Shown here piece by piece: positions 50,279-58,857 of a stretch of DNA of 64,000 bases. A program made the translations under genes and the position numbers. Under the pieces are notes generated by a model that was not told the origin of the DNA, made no database searches, and worked only from the letters and a program-made list of their open reading frames with translations. Numbering within the stretch: the first letter of the stretch is position 1; each line of letters begins with the position of its first letter. Source of the stretch: Thioalkalivibrio sp. ALJ24 (GTDB lineage Bacteria > Pseudomonadota > Gammaproteobacteria > Ectothiorhodospirales > Ectothiorhodospiraceae); NCBI RefSeq assembly GCF_000377785.1, contig NZ_KB898728.1:217400-281399 (forward strand). The letters are read 5' to 3'.

Positions 50279-50749
50279 TCACACATGCCGGGAAAAATCA
50301 CCGTGGCGGCAATCGCCGAGCAGGTTGCGAAACGCCGGGCCATCCATCCGAATCAGCGACACGTGGTCACCCCCCTCCACATAGACCGTTTCCTGCGCGG
50401 CCAGCGATTCGTCCAGCAGGACCTCGAGACCCCAGGCGGTACCCAGCGCCGGAACCGCCCCGTGTTCGCAGTCCGGAAACACCGACCGCACTTCCTCTTC
50501 GGTCGCCAGCCCCACATGCTCGCCGAGCATGTAGTGCAGCTTGCCAAACTGCAGCCGCCGCGTGGCCGGCAAAACCGCCAGCATGTAATGGCCGGCATCC
50601 TCCACCAGCACGCCCTTGGTCAGTTCATCGCCGGGTACGTGGGCAGCTTCGGCTGCCCGGCTGGCGGAATCCGCACGCGGATGGCCCACAAGCTCATAAT
50701 TCACGTCCCGCTCGTCGAGAAATTCCTGCAATGTACGGCTGATCGTCAT
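50279..50749 (-). CDS. YbaK/ProX-type aminoacyl-tRNA deacylase-like protein
   Basis: A 156-residue YbaK-fold protein: RTLQEFLDERDVNYELVGHP, then ELTKGVLVEDAGHYMLAVLPATRRL (Lys45-like catalytic site), VFPDCEHGAVPALGTAWGLEV and GGDHVSLIRMDGPAFRNLLG. It is close in layout to stand-alone editing proteins that clear mischarged tRNA. AGAGGGGG precedes the ATG. It converges with the patatin gene. Confidence 0.92.
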   Translation of the reverse strand: MTISRTLQEFLDERDVNYELVGHPRADSASRAAEAAHVPGDELTKGVLVEDAGHYMLAVLPATRRLQFGKLHYMLGEHVGLATEEEVRSVFPDCEHGAVPALGTAWGLEVLLDESLAAQETVYVEGGDHVSLIRMDGPAFRNLLGDCRHGDFSRHV

Positions 50750-50894
50750 CGTTCTGCCCCCTCTCGCCACGGCCGGGTCACGCAAACGCGGATCCATGCC
50801 TTCAACCCGAGGATAGACAGGCATCTGGCCGAGGTCCCGATTTTGTTTACGCCATACTCCCGAGGGGGCGCCCCCGGACTGGCAGGAGGAAGGC

Positions 50895-52238
50895 ATGCTT
50901 CGCATCGCGGCTGTGCTGTTGCTGGGCCTGGTGATGTTTGCGGGCTGGGTCGCCGCGCAGAGCTGGGAGGCCATGCGCGTGCTCCAGGACATCGAGGCCG
51001 GCGCGGGACCGAGCGCGTTGAAGGAGCGCACGCCCGAGCCCGCGCGCGAAACGCTGGCCCTCACGACGGACGAAGGTGACATCGCGGCCGACCTGTACCA
51101 TCCCCGACAGGAGGTGGGCGCGCGCATCGTCCTGGTACCGGGCTTTACGCCGCAGGGCAAGGACGACCCGCGGCTGGTGCAACTCGCCCATACGCTGGCG
51201 CGGGCGCGTTTTCTGGTACTGGTGCCCGACCTGCAGGGCTCGCGGGCGCTCCGCGTGCGCAGCGAGGATGCCGCGGCCATCGGTGATGCCGCCGCCCTGC
51301 TCGCCCGCCTGGAGCCGGAAAACGCTCCCGACGACCAGAACGTGGGGGTCGCCGCCATCTCCTACGCCGTGGGCCTGGCCGTGCTGGCCACACTCGAGCC
51401 GGAGGGGAAGGAAGCCATCGACTTCCTGGTCGGGATCGGCGGCTACTACGACACCAAAAACGTCGTCACCTTCGCCACCACCGGGGCCTACCGGGAACCC
51501 GGCTCCAGCCGGTGGCAGACACGCACGCCCGACCCGCTGGCGAAGTGGTTCTTCCTGTGGGGCAACCTGCACGTGCTCGATGACCGCGCGGACCGCGCGC
51601 TACTCGAAGAAATCGCCCGCCGGCGCGCCGCCGACCCCGAGGCCCCCATCGACGACCTGAGCGACCCACTCGGCGCGGAGGGCCAAAGCCTGCTGGCGCT
51701 CATCCTGAACGACGACCACGAGCGCGTACCGCAGCTGCTGGACGACCTGCCGACCGACGCGCGGGACGCCATCGAGGCTCACTCGCTCGCCGAACGTGAC
51801 CTCTCGCATCTTTCCGGCCGCGCCCTGCTCATCCACGGGCGGGACGACACGATGATCCCGCATACCGAAAGCACGCGCCTCGCCCGTGCCATCGGCGAAA
51901 CCGACCTGCACCGGATCGACGGCTTCTCCCACATCGACCCGCATGGCGTCGGGCTCATGGGCCAGTGGCAGCTCCTGCGCGCGATGAGGGACCTGCTGGC
52001 ATGGCGCGACGATGGCGCCGTACACTCTGAAACCCAACCCCGCGAACCGAGGAGTTGCCATGAAGGGCTTCACGAAACCGTTGCTGATGCTCTCCCTGTT
52101 CCTGCCACTGCTGGCTGCGCCCGCCCACGCGCTGGACGGCGACACGATCGACCGCTGGCTGGCGGCGACCGAGGAACTCAACGAGTGGAGCGCGCAGCAG
52201 CCCGACGTGCAGGAACCGGAGATGGACGCGCAGGATGA
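50895..52238 (+). CDS. Alpha/beta hydrolase whose frame runs on into the next gene
   Basis: A 447-codon frame starting with a good AGGAGG site. It has an N-terminal signal anchor, then a dienelactone-hydrolase-like fold: ARIVLVPGFTPQGKDDPRL, VGVAAISYAVGLAVLATLE (elbow with Ser where G-x-S-x-G becomes A-x-S-x-A), GRALLIHGRDDTMIPH (Asp) and IDGFSHIDPHG (His). The recognisable domain ends near LLAWRDDG (about base 52020). The remaining 72 or so residues are Arg/Ala/Glu-rich and overlap the start of the 52060 gene by 179 bp in another frame. The natural stop seems to be lost. Confidence 0.75.
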   Translation: MLRIAAVLLLGLVMFAGWVAAQSWEAMRVLQDIEAGAGPSALKERTPEPARETLALTTDEGDIAADLYHPRQEVGARIVLVPGFTPQGKDDPRLVQLAHTLARARFLVLVPDLQGSRALRVRSEDAAAIGDAAALLARLEPENAPDDQNVGVAAISYAVGLAVLATLEPEGKEAIDFLVGIGGYYDTKNVVTFATTGAYREPGSSRWQTRTPDPLAKWFFLWGNLHVLDDRADRALLEEIARRRAADPEAPIDDLSDPLGAEGQSLLALILNDDHERVPQLLDDLPTDARDAIEAHSLAERDLSHLSGRALLIHGRDDTMIPHTESTRLARAIGETDLHRIDGFSHIDPHGVGLMGQWQLLRAMRDLLAWRDDGAVHSETQPREPRSCHEGLHETVADALPVPATAGCARPRAGRRHDRPLAGGDRGTQRVERAAARRAGTGDGRAG

Positions 52239-52611
52239 CGAGGCCTCGATGGCGGAGGTCCGTCAGGCCATCGAAGAGGTCGCGCGCATGGAGGAAGAGG
52301 TCGAGGAGATCGCCGCGCGTCACGGCTTCGACAGCAGCCACGAACTGACCGAGATCGGCTCGCAGATCTTCAACGCCCGGCATGCGCTGGAGATGGAGCG
52401 CCGGCTCCCGGAAATGGAGCGCGAGCTGGACGAAAGCCTGCAGCGCATCGAGGACGATCCGGACATGCCGGCGGAACAGAAGGCGACCATGCGCGACGCC
52501 CTAGAGCAGCAGCGCGAGATCCTGCGCGACGCCGCGCCCGACGTGCCCGAGCAGGATGTGGAGGCGGTGCGCGGCCGCGAGGACGAGCTGGAGGCCGTCT
52601 TCAGCAACTGA
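52060..52611 (+). CDS. Exported acidic coiled-coil protein
   Basis: A 183-residue precursor with a signal peptide (MKGFTKPLLMLSLFLPLLAA, cleavage near AHA). The mature protein is very acidic and largely helical (RQAIEEVARMEEEVEEIAARHG, MERRLPEMERELDESLQRIE). It is probably a periplasmic coiled coil. GAGGAG precedes the ATG at 52060. The 5' end overlaps the run-on of the upstream hydrolase frame. No family is recognised. Confidence 0.75.
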   Translation: MKGFTKPLLMLSLFLPLLAAPAHALDGDTIDRWLAATEELNEWSAQQPDVQEPEMDAQDDEASMAEVRQAIEEVARMEEEVEEIAARHGFDSSHELTEIGSQIFNARHALEMERRLPEMERELDESLQRIEDDPDMPAEQKATMRDALEQQREILRDAAPDVPEQDVEAVRGREDELEAVFSN

Positions 52612-52726
52612 TACCGGCAAGTGATACCGGCATCCCCCTCGTTTGGAGGGGGTGCATCTCCGCGGACGGTGCCATATTGAGCCTGTTGAGAATGCAACAG
52701 GACCGCCCCGAGCAAGGAGATGTTCG

Positions 52727-54238
52727 ATGTCCGCGAAGACCCGTTTCCACAGCCATTCGCTGGTGCTGGCCCTCGGCCTGCCCGCACTGGCGATCCCCGC
52801 GTTCACCGCTTCGGCGGATGAATCGCCGATCCAGCTCGAACCCCTCGCCCTGGACGGCGGGGGCGATCACTTCCGCTACAGCGTACTGACCGACATCCAG
52901 GGCGACGAGATCCGCTGGACGGTGACCCAGGGCCCGGAGATCACCCGCATCCATCCCGACAAGGACTACCGTTCCGGCCTCGGCGGGCAGGAGGACCTGT
53001 TCACCGGGCCGGCCCTGGATGGCGAGGTGTATCGCAAGGAGCAGGAGCTGGGGGTGCTGCTGCCGACGTTCGAGAGCGAACAGGTGGAGCCGCCGCACAC
53101 GTTCCAGGACATGTTCGACAACCAGCGGCGGGTAGAAGAATACCGCGTACACGTGGCCGAAACCGGCGAGACGCGCGAGATCGCCGGGGAGACGGCACAG
53201 GGCTACCGCCTGGCCGCGGTCACCGAGACCACCAACCTCGACAGTGACGCCGAAGAGACCCTGTTCTCGGTGAACCACGGCACGGTGTGGGTGTACGAAG
53301 ACGTGACGTTCTCGCCGGCGCTGCTGCAGCTGAGCCCCGGCATGTTCCGCATGGCCATCGGGCCCAACGTCCCGGACGGCCTCGAGCTCCATTACCTCCA
53401 CACCCTCGGCGAGGCCCTGGAACCTCTGGGCATGCCCGTCGGCCTGCAGCTTCAGGCCTTCCACACCTCCGCTGACAAGCTGGAAACCATGGAGGCGCAG
53501 GACTGGGCACTGGAAGAAGACCAGTCGCCCGGCCAGGCGTCGGGCATCGCCTACCAGATCGAGGTCACCGAGTTCAGCGACGACGCCGACGCGCCGGACT
53601 ACGCCACCCTCCGGGAGTACCCGCGCGCCGGCGCAGCCGCCTTCGAATACCTCCGCACCCCGCCAGTGCTGGCGGAGATGCTGGATGCCTGCCCCCCTCT
53701 GCCCGACGACATTCCCCGCGATGAGCTGGCTTCGATGCTGGACGAGAACACGACCTTCGACGGCGCCATGGTGGAAGGGGCCCACTCGGGTCCACTGCTC
53801 GGGCAGGCGGCCTGGGGCGGCCAGGAGGACCCGCAGCAGGGCGACGGATTCGTCCTGGTGGTGGAGGGCCTCCTGCCGGAGCTGGAGACCACCGCCTGCA
53901 TGATCTTCACCCGGGTGGGTGCGGGCATCCCCGATGACACTGACACTCTGGAGGTCGCCGCCGATCCGCACAGCGCCGAGGCCGAGGGCCAGCTGGCCGC
54001 GCACCTGCTGGTGGGGGATGTCAGCGACCCCGGCGACATCACCTTCCTGACCGTCGGCCAGGGCCTGAGCGGAGAGGTCCGGCTGGATTCCTCCACCCCG
54101 GACGGCGCGTTCCACGGCCATCTGGACGTCGAGGGCACGGCCACCCCGCTGGACGACCTGGGTGCCAGCGACGGGTTCCGCCTCGAGGGCGAGTTCTCGG
54201 CCATGCAGTACTGGGACCGCGTACCGGTCGCCCGCTGA
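52727..54238 (+). CDS. Large exported acidic protein of unknown function
   Basis: A 503-residue precursor with a signal peptide (MSAKTRFHSHSLVLALGLPA, cleavage near TASA). The mature sequence is beta-rich and acidic, with blocks such as YRVHVAETGETREIAGETAQGYRL and HLLVGDVSDPGDITFLTVGQGLSGEVRLD. It contains only two Cys, in MLDACPPLP and TTACMIF, which could form a disulfide. AAGGAGATG precedes the ATG. No domain was recognised. The composition fits a periplasmic or secreted protein of a halophile. Confidence 0.7.
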   Translation: MSAKTRFHSHSLVLALGLPALAIPAFTASADESPIQLEPLALDGGGDHFRYSVLTDIQGDEIRWTVTQGPEITRIHPDKDYRSGLGGQEDLFTGPALDGEVYRKEQELGVLLPTFESEQVEPPHTFQDMFDNQRRVEEYRVHVAETGETREIAGETAQGYRLAAVTETTNLDSDAEETLFSVNHGTVWVYEDVTFSPALLQLSPGMFRMAIGPNVPDGLELHYLHTLGEALEPLGMPVGLQLQAFHTSADKLETMEAQDWALEEDQSPGQASGIAYQIEVTEFSDDADAPDYATLREYPRAGAAAFEYLRTPPVLAEMLDACPPLPDDIPRDELASMLDENTTFDGAMVEGAHSGPLLGQAAWGGQEDPQQGDGFVLVVEGLLPELETTACMIFTRVGAGIPDDTDTLEVAADPHSAEAEGQLAAHLLVGDVSDPGDITFLTVGQGLSGEVRLDSSTPDGAFHGHLDVEGTATPLDDLGASDGFRLEGEFSAMQYWDRVPVAR

Positions 54239-54370
54239 GGCCCCGGACGTTCACCTGCAAGAACCGGCCGAGGAATAACCGCCCGCGCGGGATCGGACAG
54301 CCCGGCCCGGTCCCGCCTCCCTTTCCCCTGTCCCCGGTCGAATGCGGGCTTTCTGGTCATGGACTTTTCA

Positions 54371-54393
54371 AACCGTCGAGAAATTTGACGGTT
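54371..54393. promoter_or_regulatory. Dyad upstream of the sigma-54 promoter
   Basis: AACCGTC-N9-GACGGTT is centred about 90 bp upstream of the -24/-12 element. The distance suits an enhancer-binding protein site such as PrsR, the regulator usually paired with PEP-CTERM/exosortase genes. The assignment is inferred. Confidence 0.45.
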
Positions 54394-54463
54394 GGTGCCG
54401 TCGCTGTCTGGCCAGCTCACCGTCCAGATCATAAGCCACTGATCAAAAGAATCTTGCGCGAGG

Positions 54464-54479
54464 TGGAATGGTGGTTGCT
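54464..54479 (+). promoter_or_regulatory. Sigma-54 (RpoN) promoter of the PEP-CTERM gene
   Basis: TGGAATGGTGGTTGCT matches TGGCAC-N5-TTGCW at the essential GG (-24) and GC (-12) with correct spacing. The expected start is near 54490, about 50 bp before the ATG at 54543. Confidence 0.6.
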
Positions 54480-54542
54480 CCATACCTGTTGCTCGATGAT
54501 GAGCGAGCTACCACCGTTCACGTGCAAAGATGGGGGTTAGCG

Positions 54543-55166
54543 ATGAGTGTGAAGCGCGTTCTAGGCGTGACTGGCCTTGTGCTGGCCATGGTGCCCATGG
54601 CTCAGGCTGCGCCAATCACCTACGAGGTCGAGGGGGGACAAGACACGGATAGTTTTCAGCGAGCTACGCTGACAGGGTCATTCGAGTACGCCGGCAGTGG
54701 TGATTACGGTACATGGGACCTGGATTTCTCGGGGAACGAAGACAGAGGCGGTAACCTGCCGGCGGTGCGCTTTACGGAGCAGAGCGCGGATCTGGTCACG
54801 GGTTCCGAAGATATCTCGGACGACATCGAATCCCTGCTGACAAGTGAGCACGACGAAAGCGCTGAAGACCGCCTGATTCTTCAAGCTTCGGAGTCCCCGT
54901 CCCTGCTGGCGCTCTGGTTCGACGCGGACCTCGGGACCCTGGCCGATGGCGACACGACGGACTTTGGTCCCGGCGTAGTTGACGAGAGCAGGTTTCTGCA
55001 CTGGGATGCCTCCAGGGAAACAACGAGTTTCGCCAGCCTTACGGGAACTGCTACGGCTGAAAGGGAGGTTGCCGAAGTGCCTGTGCCTGCAACACTCCCG
55101 CTCTTCGGCACAGGAGTCGCGATCCTCAGCTTCCTGATCTGGCGAAACCGGCGGCTGAAGCCCTGA
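54543..55166 (+). CDS. PEP-CTERM sorted surface protein
   Basis: A 207-residue exported protein with a signal peptide (MSVKRVLGVTGLVLAMVPMA, cleavage near QAA). An acidic body follows, and a C-terminal sorting signal VPVPATLPLFGTGVAILSFL plus WRNRRLKP has the V-P-x-P motif, hydrophobic segment and Arg cluster recognised by EpsH/XrtA-type exosortases. Codon use is a little less GC-rich than in its neighbours. It is monocistronic behind a sigma-54 promoter. The exosortase must be encoded elsewhere. Confidence 0.88.
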   Translation: MSVKRVLGVTGLVLAMVPMAQAAPITYEVEGGQDTDSFQRATLTGSFEYAGSGDYGTWDLDFSGNEDRGGNLPAVRFTEQSADLVTGSEDISDDIESLLTSEHDESAEDRLILQASESPSLLALWFDADLGTLADGDTTDFGPGVVDESRFLHWDASRETTSFASLTGTATAEREVAEVPVPATLPLFGTGVAILSFLIWRNRRLKP

Positions 55167-55175
55167 AAAGCGGAT

Positions 55176-55210
55176 GCCCGCGCTCGCAGGATGCCCCTGC
55201 GGGTGCGGGC
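55176..55210. terminator. Long hairpin between convergent genes
   Basis: GCCCGCGCTCGCAG and CTGCGGGTGCGGGC pair over 14 positions with two mismatches around a 7-nt loop. It sits between the PEP-CTERM and NERD genes and could stop transcripts from both sides. No T tract is present. Confidence 0.5.
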
Positions 55211-55234
55211 CACACGCGTAAATCAACGGCACTT

Positions 55235-55951
55235 TCAGCCCTTCAGCGACGCGATAGCCCGGACCGTGTTTTCCCTCACCGGGCGCGGGCGCTCCGGGCG
55301 GAAGCGGCGGATGTACTCCACCAGCTCCGGCCCCGTCAGTACCGGCACCGACAGGTCGTCCGAATGCCCCAGCGACACCTCCGGGTGAGTAAAAAGCACG
55401 ATCGGCTGGATCCAGCGCTTGGCCTTACGGCCCTTGAGGTACTCGCTCAGCAGCCACACCTGCTTCTTCACCTGCCGCACCGGGTTGCGCATCTGCTTGG
55501 TGTAGCGGCTGCCGCGCCGCCCGGTCTTGCTCACGGTCCACTGCGCGGCCTGCTCGTCGCAGTCGATGGCCCCGCTGTTGTGCTTCACCTCGATCACGAA
55601 CAGCGCCTCCGGCCCCGCCACCACCAGATCCGCCTCCGCCACACCCGTGCGCGAACGCTCGTCCGGCAGGTCCACCTGGTTGAAGATCGTAAATGAGTCC
55701 GGCAGCTCCGCCAGATACTCCAGCGCCGCATCCTCGCCGCGCGCGCCCGCCTCGATCACCGCGCTGCCGCCCACCAGGCCCACCAGCACGACCACCCCCG
55801 CCAGCGTCACCAGCCCCACCAGCGGATGCACGAAGAACGCCCCCAGCGCCACCGGCAACCCCAGAAACAGCGCCAGGTTGCGCCCGCGCCTCTGGATCGC
55901 CTGCGACTCTTCAGTCAGCCGGTTTGCAGTGACGTAGCGAGTGTCTGCCAT
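55235..55951 (-). CDS. Membrane-anchored NERD-domain protein
   Basis: A 238-residue protein with two membrane helices (residues about 27-70). A nuclease-related domain (NERD) follows: GARGEDAALEYLAELPDSFTIFNQV, then EADLVVAGPEALFVIEVKHNSGAI, in which D and E-V-K form the restriction-nuclease-like site. The C-terminus is LTGPELVEYIRRFRPERP. NERD proteins are suspected DNA-processing or defence factors. A second NERD gene lies at 59713-60492. Confidence 0.9.
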   Translation of the reverse strand: MADTRYVTANRLTEESQAIQRRGRNLALFLGLPVALGAFFVHPLVGLVTLAGVVVLVGLVGGSAVIEAGARGEDAALEYLAELPDSFTIFNQVDLPDERSRTGVAEADLVVAGPEALFVIEVKHNSGAIDCDEQAAQWTVSKTGRRGSRYTKQMRNPVRQVKKQVWLLSEYLKGRKAKRWIQPIVLFTHPEVSLGHSDDLSVPVLTGPELVEYIRRFRPERPRPVRENTVRAIASLKG

Positions 55952-55981
55952 GGATGCCCTAGCCTGCCAACGTCCGGGATC

Positions 55982-56018
55982 AACCGCGCACTTTAACCCG
56001 TCGGCCCTGTAACAGGGC
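55982..56018. repeat. 37-bp repeat, copy 1
   Basis: Identical at 31 of 37 positions to 59688-59724. It contains GCCCT-N5-AGGGC, a small hairpin whose stem is conserved between copies while the loop varies. It lies 31 bp upstream of the first NERD gene. Confidence 0.6.
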
Positions 56019-56072
56019 GTGGCGTACCCCTTTGCAGTAGACCCCTATGGCTACTCCGTGCCGCGCGGGTTG

Positions 56073-57197
56073 CTAGCGCTTGACCTCCATGTGGATCTCG
56101 ATGGTGCGCAGGAGCTTCTGGCGGTCGATCCATCCGATGGCCCGGCCGGATTCCTCCAGCACCGGGATCTGGTTGAGGTTGTGCTCACTCATGAGCCGCA
56201 GGATGTCCTCGGCCTGCGTATCCGGCCCGACATGGCTCAGCGAATCCGCAGGGGTCATGATATCGGCGATCCGGGTGGTCACCCACTGCTCCCGCGGCAC
56301 CTTGCGGCTGTCACTCAGGGTCACCAGCCCCTGCACCCGCTCCGGCTCGCCGACCAGAAACGAACGGCACCCGCCCGGTAGAACGCCCTGGTCGATCCAC
56401 TCCTGGATGGATGCATCCGGACTGACGAAAGGCGGCTCCGGATCGGCCAGATCCCGCGCCTGCACATCCACCAGCCGCTCGCGCATCTCGTACATCCGCC
56501 CCTGCCCTTCGGCCATGGTCAGCAGGAACCAGGCGATCAGCATGATCCAGACGCCGCCGATCAGGTTGCCGATCACCAGGAGGTTCCAGAAGCCGAAGCC
56601 GAACAGGAGATACGCCACCATCCGACCGCCCCGGACGGCGGCATCCACCGCCCTGCGCGGGTCGCCGGTGAACTTCCACACCAGCGCGCGGAACACCCGC
56701 CCCCCGTCCAGCGGAAAACCGGGGATGAGATTGAATATCGCCACCACCAGATTGATGAACGCCAGCCAGCCCATGACCACCGACACCGGTTCGTACCAGC
56801 CGGCGGTGACCAGCGCGAGCCCCCCGAAGATCAGCGCCAGGCCCACACTGACCGCCGGCCCGGCGATCGCGATCCAGAACTCGTCGTCCGCGCGCTCGGT
56901 GTCCCCGCCCATCTGGGCCAGACCGCCGAAGATGAACAAGGTGATGGACTCCACCGGCACGCCCCGCCGGATGGCCACCACGCTGTGGCCCAGCTCATGA
57001 GCCAGGATGGACACGAAGAACAGCAGGGCCGTCACCGCCGCGGTGCCCACCACCATCGGCAGGGTCCACTCCGGAAACTGGTAGTGGAAGCCGGTGCTCA
57101 TGGCCGTCAGCAGCAACAGCAGGATGAACACCCAGCTCACGTGGATCTGGATGCGGATGCCGCTGATGTGGCCGAGGACCAGGACCCTCTTGAACAT
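56073..57197 (-). CDS. Site-2-protease family (M50) metalloprotease with CBS domains
   Basis: A 374-residue membrane protein. The zinc site is SILAHELGHSVVAI (H-E-x2-H) in a transmembrane helix, with the third ligand in NLIPGFPLDGGRVFRAL. About six helices cover residues 10-220. The C-terminal part is a CBS pair (SDSRKVPREQW to MTPADSLSHVG, then MSEHNLNQIPVLEESGRAIGWIDRQKLL). This layout matches Rip3/SpoIVFB-like proteases whose activity responds to nucleotides through CBS. AAGGAG precedes the ATG at 57197. Confidence 0.93.
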   Translation of the reverse strand: MFKRVLVLGHISGIRIQIHVSWVFILLLLLTAMSTGFHYQFPEWTLPMVVGTAAVTALLFFVSILAHELGHSVVAIRRGVPVESITLFIFGGLAQMGGDTERADDEFWIAIAGPAVSVGLALIFGGLALVTAGWYEPVSVVMGWLAFINLVVAIFNLIPGFPLDGGRVFRALVWKFTGDPRRAVDAAVRGGRMVAYLLFGFGFWNLLVIGNLIGGVWIMLIAWFLLTMAEGQGRMYEMRERLVDVQARDLADPEPPFVSPDASIQEWIDQGVLPGGCRSFLVGEPERVQGLVTLSDSRKVPREQWVTTRIADIMTPADSLSHVGPDTQAEDILRLMSEHNLNQIPVLEESGRAIGWIDRQKLLRTIEIHMEVKR

Positions 57198-57819
57198 ACT
57201 TCCACTCCTTGCAGTGGGCGCGGCCCCGTGTCGAACTGCCGGAACCACCTGACGCCCATTATGTGGCCCCGCAGCACCTCCCGGACAGGGAAACTCGACG
57301 CAGGCCCGGGGTGGAGCAAGACAACCGACTGCATCCGCCGGCACTACCCCGTGCCTGTCCTCCGCACTCGCAGCCGGTGGCATCCCGACTTTGACGGGGA
57401 CCCTGCCACATCGGGGTCTGTCGGGTTGATTATGCCGGCCATGCCGCTGGTGCAGACGCTGGGCGTTGGAGGACCCTCATGGCGGTTGCTAAGGGACACC
57501 TGCCCGGTTTCGCGGTCCGCCTGTCTTGTCGGGGCTGAACGGCAAAGTGATCGATACACATCGTGCGCCCGGGGATTGCCTCAGTTCGGCAACCCGGATG
57601 CGCTGCTTCTCTTGCACGCGGTGGGCATCGGCCGATGATCCGACACCTTCGGCAGGTGTCCTCGCCGGCCACACGTTCCGCGCGCCGTTTACTTCACCTT
57701 TTCCGCAGGTTACCTTTCACCCCCGTCATGGCCGAACAGCGGTCACGCAACGGCAGCCGCGGGCCCACCCCTGGCCCGGTCGTCGCAAGCCATACACCGC
57801 ATACAAGGACGCCCCACCC
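57198..57819. other. 622-bp gap without a supported gene
   Basis: The region separates the divergent protease and HDOD genes. Short frames on both strands lack ribosome sites and family resemblance. A partial dyad around 57398-57420 (GGGGACCC with GGGGTC) is visible. Regulatory DNA or a decayed gene are both possible. Confidence 0.4.
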
Positions 57820-58857
57820 ATGATGCTCTCCCGGCTTCGGCGATGGTTCGCTCGCGCGCGAGACAACAGCCAACCGGCCCCCGGCCGCGCACCGAACTCG
57901 GATGCCCGCGAAGGCACTGCCAGCAGCGACGCAGTGCGAGGAAGCGACGGCACGGAACCGCTCCTCTCGGAACGGGAACTCTCCTCACGGTACTGCGCCG
58001 GACTGTTCGCCACCCGACACCAGTCCGGAGGCTCGCCCGGCCCCGAGGAGCGCGCCTGGCTGCGCGAGCATCGAGAACGGCTCATGGAGGATCCCACCGC
58101 ATTCACCGCCAGGGTGCCGCGGCTTCCCCGGATTGCGCCCCGACTCATGGCCACCCTGCGCGACCCCGAGCAATACGGATCGAAAGAGATCGCGAACATG
58201 GTCGAAAGCGATCCCGTTCTGGCCGGCAACATGCTCAAGGTCGTCAACAGTCCGTCCGTACGACCGAACCGCAAGGAGATTGTGAGCATCGAGCAGGCCG
58301 TGACGATTCTGGGCAACCGGGGCATGCGCGAAGTGGTCGCCGCCGCCATCATCAGTCCCATCGCTCAATTCGGGCAGGATCGTCGCCTGAACTCGGAAGG
58401 CCTGCGGCAGATCTGGCCGGAGACGCTGCAAACCGCCATGAACGTGAAGGTCGGCGCCCGGCAAATCGGCGGCGGGGTCGAAGGGTTCGCGCTCCATCTC
58501 TCGGCCCTGACTCACAGCAGCGGACTCATGGTTCTGCTGCGCAACCTGGACACCCTCGAGGTTCCCACCGTGTCATCCGGGTTCATCGACGAGCTGGAAA
58601 GCCTCGCACGAAACGCCTCCGTCGCCATCGCGCAGCACTGGGATTTCGACGAAGACAGCGTCCGCATGCTGCAGGGCTGGGCCAATTCCGATCGCTCGAC
58701 CCTCGAAACCGCGCTGCTGATCGATGCCATCGGTTTCACCCGGATCAACAACCTCTGCAGGCGCGGTGAGCTGGAATCCAGCTCCTGTCAGGCCTACCTC
58801 GACGCCCTGCCGCGCTTCGCGAACGAGTGGAAAACCTCCCCCTCGGAGCCCGGCTAG
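57820..58857 (+). CDS. HDOD-domain signalling protein
   Basis: A 345-residue soluble protein. A disordered N-terminus (to about residue 70) is followed by an HDOD domain: VPRLPRIAPRLMATLRDPEQYGSKEIANMVESDPVLAGNMLKVVNSP, then VSIEQAVTILGNRGMREVVAAAI and LHLSALTHSSGLMVLL. HDOD is an HD-related domain without the catalytic His-Asp set, found in signalling proteins linked to c-di-GMP and motility. Its 3' end overlaps the convergent GNAT gene by 4 bp (CTAG). Confidence 0.9.
   Translation: MMLSRLRRWFARARDNSQPAPGRAPNSDAREGTASSDAVRGSDGTEPLLSERELSSRYCAGLFATRHQSGGSPGPEERAWLREHRERLMEDPTAFTARVPRLPRIAPRLMATLRDPEQYGSKEIANMVESDPVLAGNMLKVVNSPSVRPNRKEIVSIEQAVTILGNRGMREVVAAAIISPIAQFGQDRRLNSEGLRQIWPETLQTAMNVKVGARQIGGGVEGFALHLSALTHSSGLMVLLRNLDTLEVPTVSSGFIDELESLARNASVAIAQHWDFDEDSVRMLQGWANSDRSTLETALLIDAIGFTRINNLCRRGELESSSCQAYLDALPRFANEWKTSPSEPG

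Noticed and set aside
50279..51358. A 359-aa extended version of the YbaK-like protein
   Set aside because: The extension runs through the promoter and start of the divergent hydrolase gene. The internal ATG at 50749 has a good ribosome site and gives the normal family length.
57430..57674. A Cys-rich minus-strand frame resembling a zinc-ribbon peptide
   Set aside because: It has no ribosome site and no coherent Cys spacing, and it lies in a composition-neutral gap. It was treated as chance.
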